Virus record (IMG/VR): IMGVR_UViG_3300037847_002819
Coordinates: 1 to 64,000 of that record
Reading direction: 5' to 3' (one strand)
Length of the DNA: 64,000 nucleotides
From: a virus
Each line of letters starts with the position of its first letter. The stretch's first letter is position 1. The notes beneath the pieces are model-generated. The model was not told the DNA's origin and did not search any database. It saw only the letters and a program-made list of their open reading frames with translations. Below are positions 34,375-41,032 of this stretch, piece after piece. The translations under genes were made by a program, and so were the position numbers.

Positions 34375-34674
34375 TTAATCACCGTAGTATATTTGGCCTT
34401 TGTCTCTATTCTGATAGGTTACATCAAATAGTAATTTTTGTGAATATTTTAGATTGGTTTTAACGCCTCTAATCCTTTCTTTTAATGTGGATAAGATAAC
34501 CTTCTCTATTTTATCTCTATCATATTCGGGGTAATTATCAAATTCTTGCTTAATGGTGTCCACTACATCATCTAATTCTTTGTATAATTCATCCATAAAT
34601 TGCCTTTGGCTATCATCTAATCTATTAGATATGAAATTTCTATCGCTTTTTTTAATCTCATCTTTCCATGTCAT
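34375..34674 (-). CDS. Tagged helical protein (MTWKDEIK)
   Basis: 99 residues. Tag MTWKDEIKKSDRN, then an amphipathic helical body (QRQFMDELYKELDDVVDTIK) and a Tyr/Gln/Gly end. AGGGGCATTGAT precedes the ATG. Its first eight residues differ from the tag of the 35770-36102 protein by one (Lys for Glu at 4). Function unknown. Confidence 0.72.
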   Translation of the reverse strand: MTWKDEIKKSDRNFISNRLDDSQRQFMDELYKELDDVVDTIKQEFDNYPEYDRDKIEKVILSTLKERIRGVKTNLKYSQKLLFDVTYQNRDKGQIYYGD

Positions 34675-34675
34675 A

Positions 34676-35053
34676 TCAATGCCCCCTAAAACCTGACCCT
34701 TTACTCCCCATTTTAGGAGGTTTATTTCTTCGAGTTAATTCTCTTAACTCTTCTTCGGTTGCCCTTCTTCTTGGTTTTGGCTTATCTTCTTCTTTCATTC
34801 TATGTGGCCTATTTTTTCTTGGAGTTCCGAAAGGCTGCCTATAATCCGTTAAAAGACCTGTTCTTCTTCTTTTTTCCCTTCTCGCATCTCTATGAGACAT
34901 TTCTTCAGCAGCAATATCTGACGATGAAGCCCTTCTCATATATGCTCTATCTTCTTCGGGAAGTTGAGTTAATTCATCTATTGACTCTAATTCTTTTTTT
35001 CGCCTTCGCTTTAATTTAGCCCTGTCTAATTTTAATACTTCCTTCCATGTCAT
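34676..35053 (-). CDS. Tagged, strongly basic protein (MTWKEVLK)
   Basis: 125 residues, about a third Arg or Lys (KLKRRRKKELES, RREKRRRTG, KPKPRRRATEE). No globular domain apparent; probably disordered and DNA-binding. With the DUF5872-like and other basic tagged proteins it would suit a DNA-condensing role inside the capsid. Confidence 0.74.
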   Translation of the reverse strand: MTWKEVLKLDRAKLKRRRKKELESIDELTQLPEEDRAYMRRASSSDIAAEEMSHRDARREKRRRTGLLTDYRQPFGTPRKNRPHRMKEEDKPKPRRRATEEELRELTRRNKPPKMGSKGSGFRGH

Positions 35054-35373
35054 AGTTTCCCCGCCCTTCTGTCTTTTAATTTTTGATACCTTTCTTTTTG
35101 GTCTGCGATTAATTTACCCATTTTACTCCGTTCAGTGTCCATCATAGAATCAACTTTTTCTCTTTTCGCTCTCTCTTTCCTTTGCCTCTTCATTTCTTTT
35201 GCTCTTTTACCTGCATCGGGAGCAAAGGGGTCAAATGGTTTTTTAGAAGGAGGCGGTAATTCCTTTTCGGGTTTAGGTTCAATATCAACCTCATCCTTTT
35301 CTCTAGGATTACGCCTTCTATCTTTATCTCTAATTCTTCTCATATCATCTTTTAGTATATCTTTCCATGTCAT
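35050..35373 (-). CDS. Tagged, charged protein (MTWKDILK)
   Basis: 107 residues from the ATG at 35373; another ATG four codons upstream adds MVII before the tag. Tag MTWKDILKDDMRR, mixed-charge repeats (RIRDKDRRRNPREKDE), a Pro-rich linker (ELPPPSKKPFDPFAP) and a basic helix. Likely extended. Four-base overlap with the gene downstream. Confidence 0.72.
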   Translation of the reverse strand: MTWKDILKDDMRRIRDKDRRRNPREKDEVDIEPKPEKELPPPSKKPFDPFAPDAGKRAKEMKRQRKERAKREKVDSMMDTERSKMGKLIADQKERYQKLKDRRAGKL

Positions 35374-35378
35374 AATAA

Positions 35379-35768
35379 TCACCAATCTTCAGGGTCATTC
35401 ATCCAACCATCACTTTCAACATTAAGATAGATTTCTAGACCCATACTTTCTGCTACTGATTTTATTTCTTGTGCGTTTGGTTCTTTAATCATTTCAATTC
35501 TAGATGGGTCTTCTCTAAACTTAGCATATTTATTGAAAAATGCTACAAGAGGGGAATTAGGATGTTTATCAAAAACATTTCTTTTAAAACTACTATTTTC
35601 CCTCATTCGTGCTTCAAGACCATTATCCCAATCGTTACTATAAAATGTTAGCCAATACTTATCACTATCTCCTATATTTGGGTCATATACATAAATATCC
35701 CCCACTACCGGAAATCCGTGTTCTCGCTGCGTTGGTATGTTTTGTTTTAATATATCTTTCCAAGTCAT
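35379..35768 (-). CDS. Tagged globular protein (MTWKDILK)
   Basis: 129 residues. Tag MTWKDILKQNIPTQ followed by an aromatic-rich, apparently folded domain (VVGDIYVYDPNIGDSDKYWL, YLNVESDGWMNDPEDW). Its tag is identical over eight residues to the 35050-35373 protein although the remainder differs completely. Function unknown. Confidence 0.73.
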   Translation of the reverse strand: MTWKDILKQNIPTQREHGFPVVGDIYVYDPNIGDSDKYWLTFYSNDWDNGLEARMRENSSFKRNVFDKHPNSPLVAFFNKYAKFREDPSRIEMIKEPNAQEIKSVAESMGLEIYLNVESDGWMNDPEDW

Positions 35769-35769
35769 A

Positions 35770-36102
35770 TTAATCCCCTCTCAATTCTAATAATTTTTCT
35801 AATTCAGCCTTTCTTTTCCTATAATCATCATCCATAGCGGTTTCTAATTTTTTAAGACTAACAGTTGTTTGATTAAGTAATTTTAGAGTATTATTCACAT
35901 ATCCCTTAAACATCGTGTTTTTATATCTTGATAATTCTTTTTCAGCATCCCTTATACTATCCTCTAAATCATCAAAGTCAGCCTTTTCCAAAAACTTCAA
36001 ATATCCTTCTAATGAACGAACATGGCTTTTATTTGCATTCTTAGTTTCTCCAAATACTTTTGTAGTAACTCTTTTCTTTTTAATCTCATCTTCCCATGTC
36101 AT
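35770..36102 (-). CDS. Tagged helical protein (MTWEDEIK), first gene of the late operon
   Basis: 110 residues. Tag MTWEDEIKKKRVT, then helical bundle (YLKFLEKADFDDLEDSIRDA) and a coiled-coil end. The 137 noncoding bases upstream probably hold the main late promoter. AAAAGGGTTATT precedes the ATG. Function unknown. Confidence 0.73.
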   Translation of the reverse strand: MTWEDEIKKKRVTTKVFGETKNANKSHVRSLEGYLKFLEKADFDDLEDSIRDAEKELSRYKNTMFKGYVNNTLKLLNQTTVSLKKLETAMDDDYRKRKAELEKLLELRGD

Positions 36103-36239
36103 AATAACCCTTTTCCTGTTTATTGCTTAAAATAAAAACGATTTTTCAAAAAATGTGGCGGAATTTTTTTGGCACTAGCGTCAACTTTTTTTTATTAATT
36201 AATGTATTCCCAGAATAAAATCTTAATCATTTAATATAA
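36103..36239 (-). promoter_or_regulatory. Candidate late-operon promoter and upstream terminator
   Basis: This 137-base gap is the only sizeable one on the minus strand before the 36 kb run of late genes. Read on the minus strand it holds an A8 tract (a T-run would end plus-strand transcripts) followed by TTTTTGAAAAATCG and TTTTTATTTTAAG, a possible TATA region 35-45 bases before the first ATG. It has no ACCATATGGT palindrome or CTTTG element, unlike the units at 36.6-40.1 kb, so it may be a different promoter class. Confidence 0.45.
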
Positions 36240-36464
36240 TCATTTAATATTTAATGTAGTTTGTCTTGTATTTGGTGAATAAACATCTGCTAATTTAGAT
36301 TTAATCTCTTTAAGTTTCTTTGCTATTTCTTTTAATTTAACCTTGTTATCTTCAGTGGTTTGTATGTTCTTTTTACTTGTATTTGATTTAATATCCGAAA
36401 CTATTTCTGTTATTTGTTGATTAATACCTTGTATCATGCTTTGTATGTCATCAGCACTAGTCAT
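36240..36464 (-). CDS. Small helical protein, possibly regulatory
   Basis: 74 residues, MTSADDIQSMIQGINQQITE then Lys-rich coiled coil, ending NTRQTTLNIK. No tag and set apart from the late operon by 137 bases. It is transcribed divergently from the 36781 gene. It may be an early regulator or a small structural protein; no family recognised. Confidence 0.65.
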   Translation of the reverse strand: MTSADDIQSMIQGINQQITEIVSDIKSNTSKKNIQTTEDNKVKLKEIAKKLKEIKSKLADVYSPNTRQTTLNIK

Positions 36465-36780
36465 GTATATCTCGGATTAGGCGAGGGTTGTAAAACATAT
36501 AATAATGCCGGTTTAATGGCGAAATAATTAACCTTCAAATGTTAATATTGGTTAATTAACCGTTAAATACAGGCATTTTAATGTTAATATAAAAAATAAA
36601 AAATTTGGACAAAGCCATATGGTTGTATAAATAATAATATCAGCCAATTAATGTTAAAAGCATATGGTAGCAACTTTGGTAATGAGGAACGAATGGCTAC
36701 CTTATATGAAGTCCGAGGTCGAATAGTAGTGGCTTCGGGGATTGAAGCATTAATCTAACACATTTAGGAGTTGATTAAAA
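36465..36780. promoter_or_regulatory. Divergent promoter region between minus and plus modules
   Basis: Contains two CATATGG copies (36615-36622 and 36661-36667). The right one starts a plus promoter: inverted repeat GGTAGC (36666-36671)/GCTACC (36696-36701) enclosing ACTTTG, then TATA box TTATATGAA (36702-36710) and a leader GAATAGTAGTGGCT shared with the 37.5 kb promoter. The left copy faces the minus strand with GGCTTTGTCC. Near 36495-36506 a minus-strand ATTATTATATG box could drive the 36240-36464 gene. Several TTAATTAAC/GTTAAT repeats lie at 36528-36590. Confidence 0.65.
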
Positions 36781-37269
36781 ATGGAAATAGAAAAATGGAA
36801 TGATAAAGTTGCCATGATTATTGCATGGTTAAAGGAAAATGACGCAGGTGCTATGGGACAGGTTATTCAAGTTAATATTGAAGCCGGTAATGAAGCACAA
36901 ACAGATGAAGATAGGAATAGATTTTGGGAGGCAGTTAGAGCCTTGTGTAAAACACTTCCAAATAGCCCTATTAAGAAAGGTCGTGGTTCAACACTACCTA
37001 ATGAAGTCCAAGCGGTTTTAGATTCAATATCTGATGAAGTCGCTCAAGCCGCTAGTGATTTTTTTGCTATTGGTGACATGAATATGCTTCTTTTGAAGCA
37101 TGGAAAGAGTGGCGGTGGTTTATTCACTGCTGACGAGTATTCTGCATATATGTCACAAACAGTAGTTAATTCTCTCAAGAGGAGATACAAAGACAAAATT
37201 TGGGATGGTAGTCGTCAAGGACTATTAACCCAAGCATTCCCCGTTGAGGAGGTTGACGAGGAAGAATGA
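36781..37269 (+). CDS. Early protein, HGKSGGG/WDG paralogue family, copy 1
   Basis: 162 residues, start preceded by AGGAGTTGATTAAAA. Helical, with NDAGAMGQVIQVNIEAG near 20, a conserved DEDRNRFWEAVRALCKTLPN (42-61), PIKKGRGSTL, then LLKHGKSGGG and WDGS near the end, and an acidic tail. Paralogue of the 37549 gene (about half identical by eye) and more distantly of the 41102 gene. Each copy has its own promoter and terminator, a sign of strong independent expression. Function unknown; host takeover is a guess. Confidence 0.8.
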   Translation: MEIEKWNDKVAMIIAWLKENDAGAMGQVIQVNIEAGNEAQTDEDRNRFWEAVRALCKTLPNSPIKKGRGSTLPNEVQAVLDSISDEVAQAASDFFAIGDMNMLLLKHGKSGGGLFTADEYSAYMSQTVVNSLKRRYKDKIWDGSRQGLLTQAFPVEEVDEEE

Positions 37270-37302
37270 TTGATGCTTTAATCCCCAAGCCCCAGATTCA
37301 CC

Positions 37303-37391
37303 AAATAACCCGCATAGGACTGATAATTCCGATTCTTATATTTATTATCTGTATGATTAATCAGCCTATGCGGGTTATGCCTTATTTTTTT
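37303..37391 (+). terminator. Terminator of the first paralogue gene
   Basis: Twelve-base inverted repeat AACCCGCATAGG / CCTATGCGGGTT with an inner ACTGATAAT/ATTAATCAG pairing, followed by ATGCCTTATTTTTTTATTTT. The T-run on the plus strand fits an intrinsic-type archaeal terminator. Confidence 0.75.
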
Positions 37392-37398
37392 ATTTTAG

Positions 37399-37500
37399 GG
37401 TAGTAAAACCAAAGTGTATTCATTACATGAATATTTATTACCATATGGTTGTATCTTTGAGCAACCCTACATATAGTAGCACATCGAATAGTAGTGGCTC
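37399..37500. promoter_or_regulatory. ACCATATGGT promoter unit before the second paralogue
   Basis: Palindrome ACCATATGGT at 37440-37449. Right arm GGTTG (37446-37450)/CAACC (37462-37466) encloses TCTTTGAG and is followed by TATA box ACATATAGTA (37469-37478) and the leader TCGAATAGTAGTGGCT also present before the 36781 gene. Left arm GGTAGTAA (37399-37406)/TTATTACC (37435-37442) encloses CAAAG, the same element inverted. A start of transcription near AGTAGTGG would be about 25 bases after the TATA box. Confidence 0.7.
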
Positions 37501-37548
37501 AAAGGGATTGAGTCGGTATTGATGGAGTCAATACAGGAGATGAAAAGA

Positions 37549-38079
37549 ATGGAACAAGAAAAGTGGATAACAAAGTCTAACGAAATTAGAGCATGGCTTG
37601 AGCATAATGATGCAGGGGCTATGGGAGCAGTAATAACAGTAAATCTAGATGCTGGCGATTCAGCCGCATCCGATGAAGACAGAAATCGTTTTTGGGAAGC
37701 AGTTCGGGCATTATGCAAGACCCTCCCAAACTCGCCAATAAAGAAAGGTCGTGGCTCAACGCTAGACCCAGCAATTCAAGCCGTTGTGGATTCTGTGAGC
37801 AATCGCATTCAAAATGCTTTTGTCACAATTTCTGACGCTGAATTGCTACTTGAAGTAATGCTACCACATGGTAAAACAGGTGGCGCATACGCTAACATTG
37901 AAGCATTGGCTTCTGATATGGCAACAAAGGCTGTAAGAGTCCTAAAGGCGGCATTGAAAGATGGTCGCTGGGATGGAACAATGAGCGATAGTGGACTAAC
38001 AGGCATGACTCCGCCTATGAAGTCTGATTCCTCTAACGAGGAAGCAACGGAAGAATCCCAAGAGGAGGAAACCGTCTGA
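37549..38079 (+). CDS. Early protein, HGKSGGG/WDG paralogue family, copy 2
   Basis: 176 residues from the ATG at 37549, which aligns with the start of copy 1 (MEQEKW / MEIEKW) and follows AGGAGATGA; an upstream TTG would add ten residues. Shares NDAGAMGAVI, DEDRNRFWEAVRALCKTLPN, KKGRGSTL, LPHGKTGG and RWDGT with copy 1. The C-terminus adds an acidic tail (SSNEEATEESQEEETV). Likely the product of gene duplication together with its promoter. Confidence 0.8.
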   Translation: MEQEKWITKSNEIRAWLEHNDAGAMGAVITVNLDAGDSAASDEDRNRFWEAVRALCKTLPNSPIKKGRGSTLDPAIQAVVDSVSNRIQNAFVTISDAELLLEVMLPHGKTGGAYANIEALASDMATKAVRVLKAALKDGRWDGTMSDSGLTGMTPPMKSDSSNEEATEESQEEETV

Positions 38080-38170
38080 TACCGATTCAATCCCTTTAAG
38101 CCCCATACGATTCCTACGGGCATCCGGTAACACCTGTTAAAATTACAATTGAATCTGAACATAGGTCAAT

Positions 38171-38252
38171 GCGGAAGAGTAGGAAAGGGGAAACAGTGAG
38201 AAAACCAAAGGACACTCACTGTTTCCCCTTCCGCCCACTATTTTTTTTAATA
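38171..38252 (+). terminator. Strong terminator of the second paralogue
   Basis: Fourteen-base perfect inverted repeat GGGGAAACAGTGAG / CTCACTGTTTCCCC around a 14-base loop, extended outward by GCGGAA/TTCCGC, followed by CCACTATTTTTTTT. One of the most stable hairpins in the window. Confidence 0.85.
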
Positions 38253-38253
38253 G

Positions 38254-38335
38254 GGTTGTGTCAAATACTGCGTATTACCAAAGTATGACACAACCATATG
38301 GTAGCGACTTTGTGCTACCTTATCTGTTAAAAAAA
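38254..38335. promoter_or_regulatory. ACCATATGGT unit at 38.3 kb
   Basis: Palindrome 38293-38302. Left arm GGTTGTGTCA (38254-38263)/TGACACAACC (38286-38295), a 10-base repeat with CCAAAG in the loop (ACTTTGG on the minus strand). Right arm GGTAGC (38300-38305)/GCTACC (38314-38319) with ACTTTG in the loop, then TTATCTGTTAAAAAAATAAAG. No plus gene follows within 700 bases, so either the right side is inactive or it makes an RNA. Confidence 0.6.
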
Positions 38336-38390
38336 TAAAGATGGATTTTTATACAGAATCCTAACTGTTGCCGCCATCTCAGGCTCAGGC
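38336..38390 (-). terminator. Terminator of the 39.0-38.5 kb minus operon
   Basis: On the minus strand GATGG ... CCATC brackets a loop and is followed by TTTATTTTTTT. Just before it, GACTATAC/GTATAGTC (38397-38416) makes a second hairpin. Together they lie downstream of the last minus gene (stop at 38468). Confidence 0.55.
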
Positions 38391-38467
38391 TTAGGCGACT
38401 ATACCACCGTATAGTCTCGTTACATTTTGTCCGGTGGGGAACGCATAAAACCACATTCTTTGGACTA

Positions 38468-38626
38468 TCATACATATCTTCTTTTAGAAGTCAAGGGTTT
38501 ATCCGGATTTAAAGCACACCCAATGGCAACTTTATCTTTATTCCGTTCATTCATTTTAGCGACATAACCTGCCCACCAAACTTCTCCAGCCCTAATTTCT
38601 GCTCTCATTTTACTTCTTCTATTCAT
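38468..38626 (-). CDS. 52-residue protein
   Basis: MNRRSKMRAEIRAGEVWWAG then YVAKMNERNKDKVAIGCALN and a basic end. The start lies next to the stop of the zinc microprotein upstream, and it ends before a terminator. Aromatic pair WW and charged helix; no family recognised. Confidence 0.68.
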   Translation of the reverse strand: MNRRSKMRAEIRAGEVWWAGYVAKMNERNKDKVAIGCALNPDKPLTSKRRYV

Positions 38627-38776
38627 TTAATCATCTCCATAATTATCCGGTTCATTATCCTTAACATAAGTATCATACAACATAACCCATTCACAGTCGT
38701 TACAACAAATGAAAACACTACCTGCATAACTCTCTTCTAATTCAGTATTTGCACTACCGCAAGCATCACAAGTCAT
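38627..38776 (-). CDS. Zinc-ribbon microprotein
   Basis: 49 residues: MTCDACGSANTELEESYAGS, then FICCNDCEWV and an acidic end. Two CxxC pairs (CDAC and CNDC) form a classic zinc ribbon. ATGA overlap with the upstream gene. Middle gene of a three-gene minus operon. Confidence 0.75.
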   Translation of the reverse strand: MTCDACGSANTELEESYAGSVFICCNDCEWVMLYDTYVKDNEPDNYGDD

Positions 38777-39009
38777 TCTTCCTCATCCCCCATATATTCT
38801 AGGTATTCTTCAAACTGCACATATGATACGGTTGCAATCGTTAATGCGTTAATGTTCATTGTATGTGAAGTATTAGGATTCTGATAACCTTCATTACGCC
38901 TCTTCCATACATGAAACATTATTTCTTTATCCTCGAAATAACTAACCACTCGCTTTTCAATCGTATTGTCCGGATGGACTATTGTTCCCCACTTTACTTT
39001 GGTTTCCAT
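38773..39009 (-). CDS. Small acidic early protein, probably leaderless
   Basis: 78 residues from the ATG at 39009 (METKVKWGTIVHPDNTIEKR). A TTG 13 codons upstream is open but would place the TATA box TTACATATAGTCG (minus strand of 39026-39038) inside the gene. With that box the transcript should begin near the ATG. Contains a Trp/Arg-rich strand (FHVWKRRNEGYQN) and ends GDEEE. Function unknown. Confidence 0.68.
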   Translation of the reverse strand: METKVKWGTIVHPDNTIEKRVVSYFEDKEIMFHVWKRRNEGYQNPNTSHTMNINALTIATVSYVQFEEYLEYMGDEEE

Positions 39010-39025
39010 GTTGTTACAAATTAAA

Positions 39026-39100
39026 CGACTATATGTAAGGTTTGACAAAGTTCAAACCATATGGTTGAGTAATGGTTCTTTTGAATTAATGGATAACCAT
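39026..39100. promoter_or_regulatory. ACCATATGGT unit facing the minus operon
   Basis: Palindrome 39056-39065. On the minus strand GGTTTGA/TCAAACC with ACTTTG in the loop is followed by TTACATATAGTCG, nearly the same series as the plus promoter at 37.44-37.48 kb. On the plus side GGTT (39063-39066)/AACC (39095-39098) encloses CTTTTG and is followed by ATAAAAAAAATTT, which may be a TATA element or, on the other strand, the T-run of a terminator. Confidence 0.68.
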
Positions 39101-39165
39101 AAAAAAAATTTAGGCGAATCCAGCGAGAGAGATAGCCACCGGCTTAGTTTTCGACTCTCTCGCTG
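39101..39165 (-). terminator. Terminator hairpin of a minus-strand RNA
   Basis: Eleven-base repeat CAGCGAGAGAG (39121-39131)/CTCTCTCGCTG (39155-39165). Read on the minus strand it is followed by GATTCGCCTAAATTTTTTTT. It ends a transcript that comes from the 39.5 kb promoter side. Confidence 0.7.
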
Positions 39166-39500
39166 AATTCTAAAGGGTGTCAGCCTAGAAGATACCGTTT
39201 CCGGTTCTAGGAAGGTGAGTGGATTATCTTGCACCACTAAGTTTGTAACTCAATTTACTGCTTGTTCAATTGAGGGTCACACAACCTTCTAATGTATTCA
39301 TCAATTGGTGATTGATGCCCTTTTGGGGAACATACGCTTCAAGAACCACTACCATACTATCCAATAGGACTTCCGATAATGGGTGAAACCCGCACCACAC
39401 GGTTAAGAAGTGCATTACGCCGCTACTAGCGTTGTTCTGCCACTGACTATCCAGCAAAGGTAGCGAACCCTTGCTGAACAATACTATATTCATCAATACT
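39101..39500 (-). ncRNA. Candidate noncoding RNA between promoter and terminator
   Basis: The interval has no convincing gene. It runs from a minus-facing promoter unit (TATA-like CTAGATAAAG near 39500-39510) to the terminator at 39101-39165. Local pairings include CTAGAA/TTCTAG (39186-39217) and several GC-rich segments, and its base composition is more GC-rich than neighbouring coding DNA. A 76-codon open frame at 39266-39496 has poor composition. RNA of about 370-380 bases is inferred from the flanking signals, not from a known family. Confidence 0.4.
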
Positions 39501-39580
39501 TTATCTAGGGTTTATTCAAAAGACTCAACCATATGGTAAGATGTGCGAATCTTTTGATGCTTCGCAGATATTACCATAAA
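39500..39580. promoter_or_regulatory. ACCATATGGT unit at 39.5 kb
   Basis: Palindrome 39528-39537. Right arm GGTAA (39535-39539)/TTACC (39571-39575) contains an inner TGCGAA/TTCGCA stem with CTTTTGA in the loop and is followed by ATAAAAAAAATAGG. Left arm GGTT/AACC encloses TCAAAAGA (CTTTTG on the minus strand) and is followed on that strand by CTAGATAAAG, a TATA candidate for the noncoding RNA to the left. Confidence 0.62.
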
Positions 39581-39617
39581 AAAAATAGGTGATGGCCGAT
39601 TTTACTCGGCCACCACC
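39581..39617 (-). terminator. Terminator overlapping the end of a minus gene
   Basis: GGTGATGGCCGA (39588-39599)/TCGGCCACCACC (39606-39617). On the minus strand the hairpin is followed by TATTTTTTTT. The upstream arm is part of the coding sequence: the last codons and stop of the 39602-39991 gene lie in the stem. Confidence 0.8.
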
Positions 39618-39991
39618 ATTAATCCATGACTAGGTAGTGTTTTCAACAATCCCCAAATTGCCTCCAAATATCTAGGGTGTAATTGTTCCTTCCACAAACT
39701 AACAGTAAATTGGACTACATCATACAGATTGCTTTCATACACAATCCGATAATCAATCACATTATCAATTCCTTCGTTTATAACTCTGATTTTGAATTTG
39801 GTCATAGAATCCTCATTTGTTTGTTCCTCTTCGTATCTGCTTGGAATACCTTGTTCTGCACGATTACATTCACCACAGGTAGCGATGATTTCATAATCTG
39901 CATATTCATCTTCACAATCACCTAGTCCATAGTGACCTATTGATATTGATTCTCCACAGTTGTTCTTGCATGATATATTTGTCCATGTCAT
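39602..39991 (-). CDS. Cys-rich early protein, probably leaderless
   Basis: 129 residues. N-terminal metal-binding part MTWTNISCKNNCGESISIGH ... IIATCGECNRAEQG with CxxxC and CxxC pairs, then an alpha/beta region. The first three residues echo the late tag but the rest does not, and the gene belongs to the early zone. A TATA box TTATGATAAAG on the minus strand (40011-40021) would start RNA at about the ATG. Single-gene unit with its own terminator. Confidence 0.74.
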   Translation of the reverse strand: MTWTNISCKNNCGESISIGHYGLGDCEDEYADYEIIATCGECNRAEQGIPSRYEEEQTNEDSMTKFKIRVINEGIDNVIDYRIVYESNLYDVVQFTVSLWKEQLHPRYLEAIWGLLKTLPSHGLMVVAE

Positions 39992-40010
39992 ATTAATATC
40001 AATTCAATTA

Positions 40011-40105
40011 CTTTATCATAAGGTAAGTTTCAAAGACTTACCATATGGTTGTAACTTTGAGGATTAGCGTAGCCAACCCTATATGAAATAGGGTAATTCA
40101 TAGTA
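40011..40105. promoter_or_regulatory. ACCATATGGT bidirectional promoter unit at 40.04 kb
   Basis: The clearest two-way unit. Palindrome 40040-40049. Left: GGTAAGT (40022-40028)/ACTTACC (40036-40042) with CTTTG on the minus strand, then TTATGATAAAG, leading to the 39991 start. Right: GGTTG (40046-40050)/CAACC (40074-40078) with ACTTTGAG, then CTATATGAAA (40079-40088) and AGTATTGG, leading to the 40115 start. Genes exist on both sides at the expected distances. Confidence 0.75.
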
Positions 40106-40114
40106 TTGGTTCTT

Positions 40115-40384
40115 ATGGGATTAAGCATAGAAATTGAATTAGAGAACGGGCAGTGGAGTGGGACTCTCACTATGTCTGCTTGTGAAGCCGCAAAAAACTA
40201 CCAACCAGAAGTTTTACGATTTTTGGCAAAAGAGTTGAAGAAGAATAGAAGCCTAGTTATCACAACAATGCATATGCGTGATAGCAGAATTCGAGTAAAC
40301 GGAGTTTGGAATTCAGCGCAGTTGAACAGATTCTCCCGTTTCCACGACCAAATGTTTAGAGAATACAACAAAAACGAGTCGTGA
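40115..40384 (+). CDS. Small early protein
   Basis: 89 residues from the ATG at 40115 (MGLSIEIELENGQWSGTLTM); a TTG three codons upstream is less likely. Beta-rich N-terminus, helical middle (LRFLAKELKKNRSLVITTM), a strand with RIRVNGVWN, and an amphipathic end. Very short leader by the promoter position. Function unknown. Confidence 0.72.
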   Translation: MGLSIEIELENGQWSGTLTMSACEAAKNYQPEVLRFLAKELKKNRSLVITTMHMRDSRIRVNGVWNSAQLNRFSRFHDQMFREYNKNES

Positions 40385-40394
40385 AATTAAGAAT

Positions 40395-40457
40395 TAGGGG
40401 TGTCGAATCCGGAGTTAGTTGTTTTATCCGGATTCGGCATCCCGCACCATTTTTTTA
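40395..40457 (+). terminator. Terminator of the 40.1 kb gene
   Basis: GGTGTCGAATCCGG pairs with CCGGATTCGGCATCC (40428-40442) with one G-T pair and a small internal mismatch, followed by CGCACCATTTTTTT. Confidence 0.75.
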
Positions 40458-41030
40458 GGGTTCTCGTTCTTCACTTCGTTACCCCAAAGTCCCACTATCA
40501 CCAAGAAAGATACTATTAGAGAGCGATTAGTTGAAGGTGATTTATTGATTCTAAAATATCAACACATTATTTTGGATTGTTTTCAATTGACCGTATAAGA
40601 AATATGTATAGTCATAAAATACTCATATGATATACCATATAATATATGATGCAAAAAATGTTTCCACTCAATTTTCCAACCGGAATCGGAAATAAAAATT
40701 AAGAAACTTAGGGGTTGTGCAACATAACCCCTAAGAAATTAATATTATTCTATTATTCCATTATTCCATACCATACATACACAATCCTACCCCCTCTCTT
40801 TGATTTGCCCTCTCTCTCTATGAGATAGTGACCCCCCATTTTGAGTGGAATAATGGAATAATGCCAAACCCTCTAGAAACTCAAGGGTTGTGCAACATAA
40901 CCTTGAAGTTTCTAATTCCATTATTTTTCCGAATAATTTTCCGGTGGAATAATGTATTTGAGTGAAAATTAATTATCGCTTATTAAACACTAATTCTGAA
41001 CAGGTTCGCAAGTAGCCGAAAATACAGATA
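40458..41030. repeat. Noncoding inverted-repeat region, possible replication origin
   Basis: About 570 bases without a gene. Core at 40661-40970: two imperfect arms in opposite orientation. Perfect part ATTATTCCATTATTCCA (40752-40768)/TGGAATAATGGAATAAT (40846-40862). Further matches are TTCCACTCAA (40662-40671)/TTGAGTGGAA (40841-40850) and CCGGAA/TTCCGG. Each arm has its own hairpin with the loop GTGCAACAT: CTTAGGGGTT...AACCCCTAAG (40707-40735) and GAAACT..AAGGGTT...AACCTT..AGTTTC (40876-40912). The centre is C/T-rich then C6. The dyad, AT-richness and place at the strand switch are typical of an origin, but no initiator site is known. Confidence 0.55.
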
Positions 41031-41032
41031 AT

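Noticed and set aside
39266-39496. 76-codon open frame on the minus strand (MMNIVLFSKGSLPLLDSQ...)
   Set aside because: Unusual composition for this genome (Ser, Leu, Gln, His), no ribosome site, and it begins before the transcription start predicted from the TATA box. A noncoding RNA explains the interval better.
39602-39991. Counting MTWTNISCKNNC as a tagged protein
   Set aside because: The match stops after four or five residues, and the gene belongs to an early-type unit with a metal-binding site directly after.
36611-40105. CRISPR array or IS terminal repeats as explanation of the repeated palindromes
   Set aside because: Spacing is irregular (hundreds of bases with genes between), the flanking hairpins vary in sequence, and no cas or transposase gene is present.
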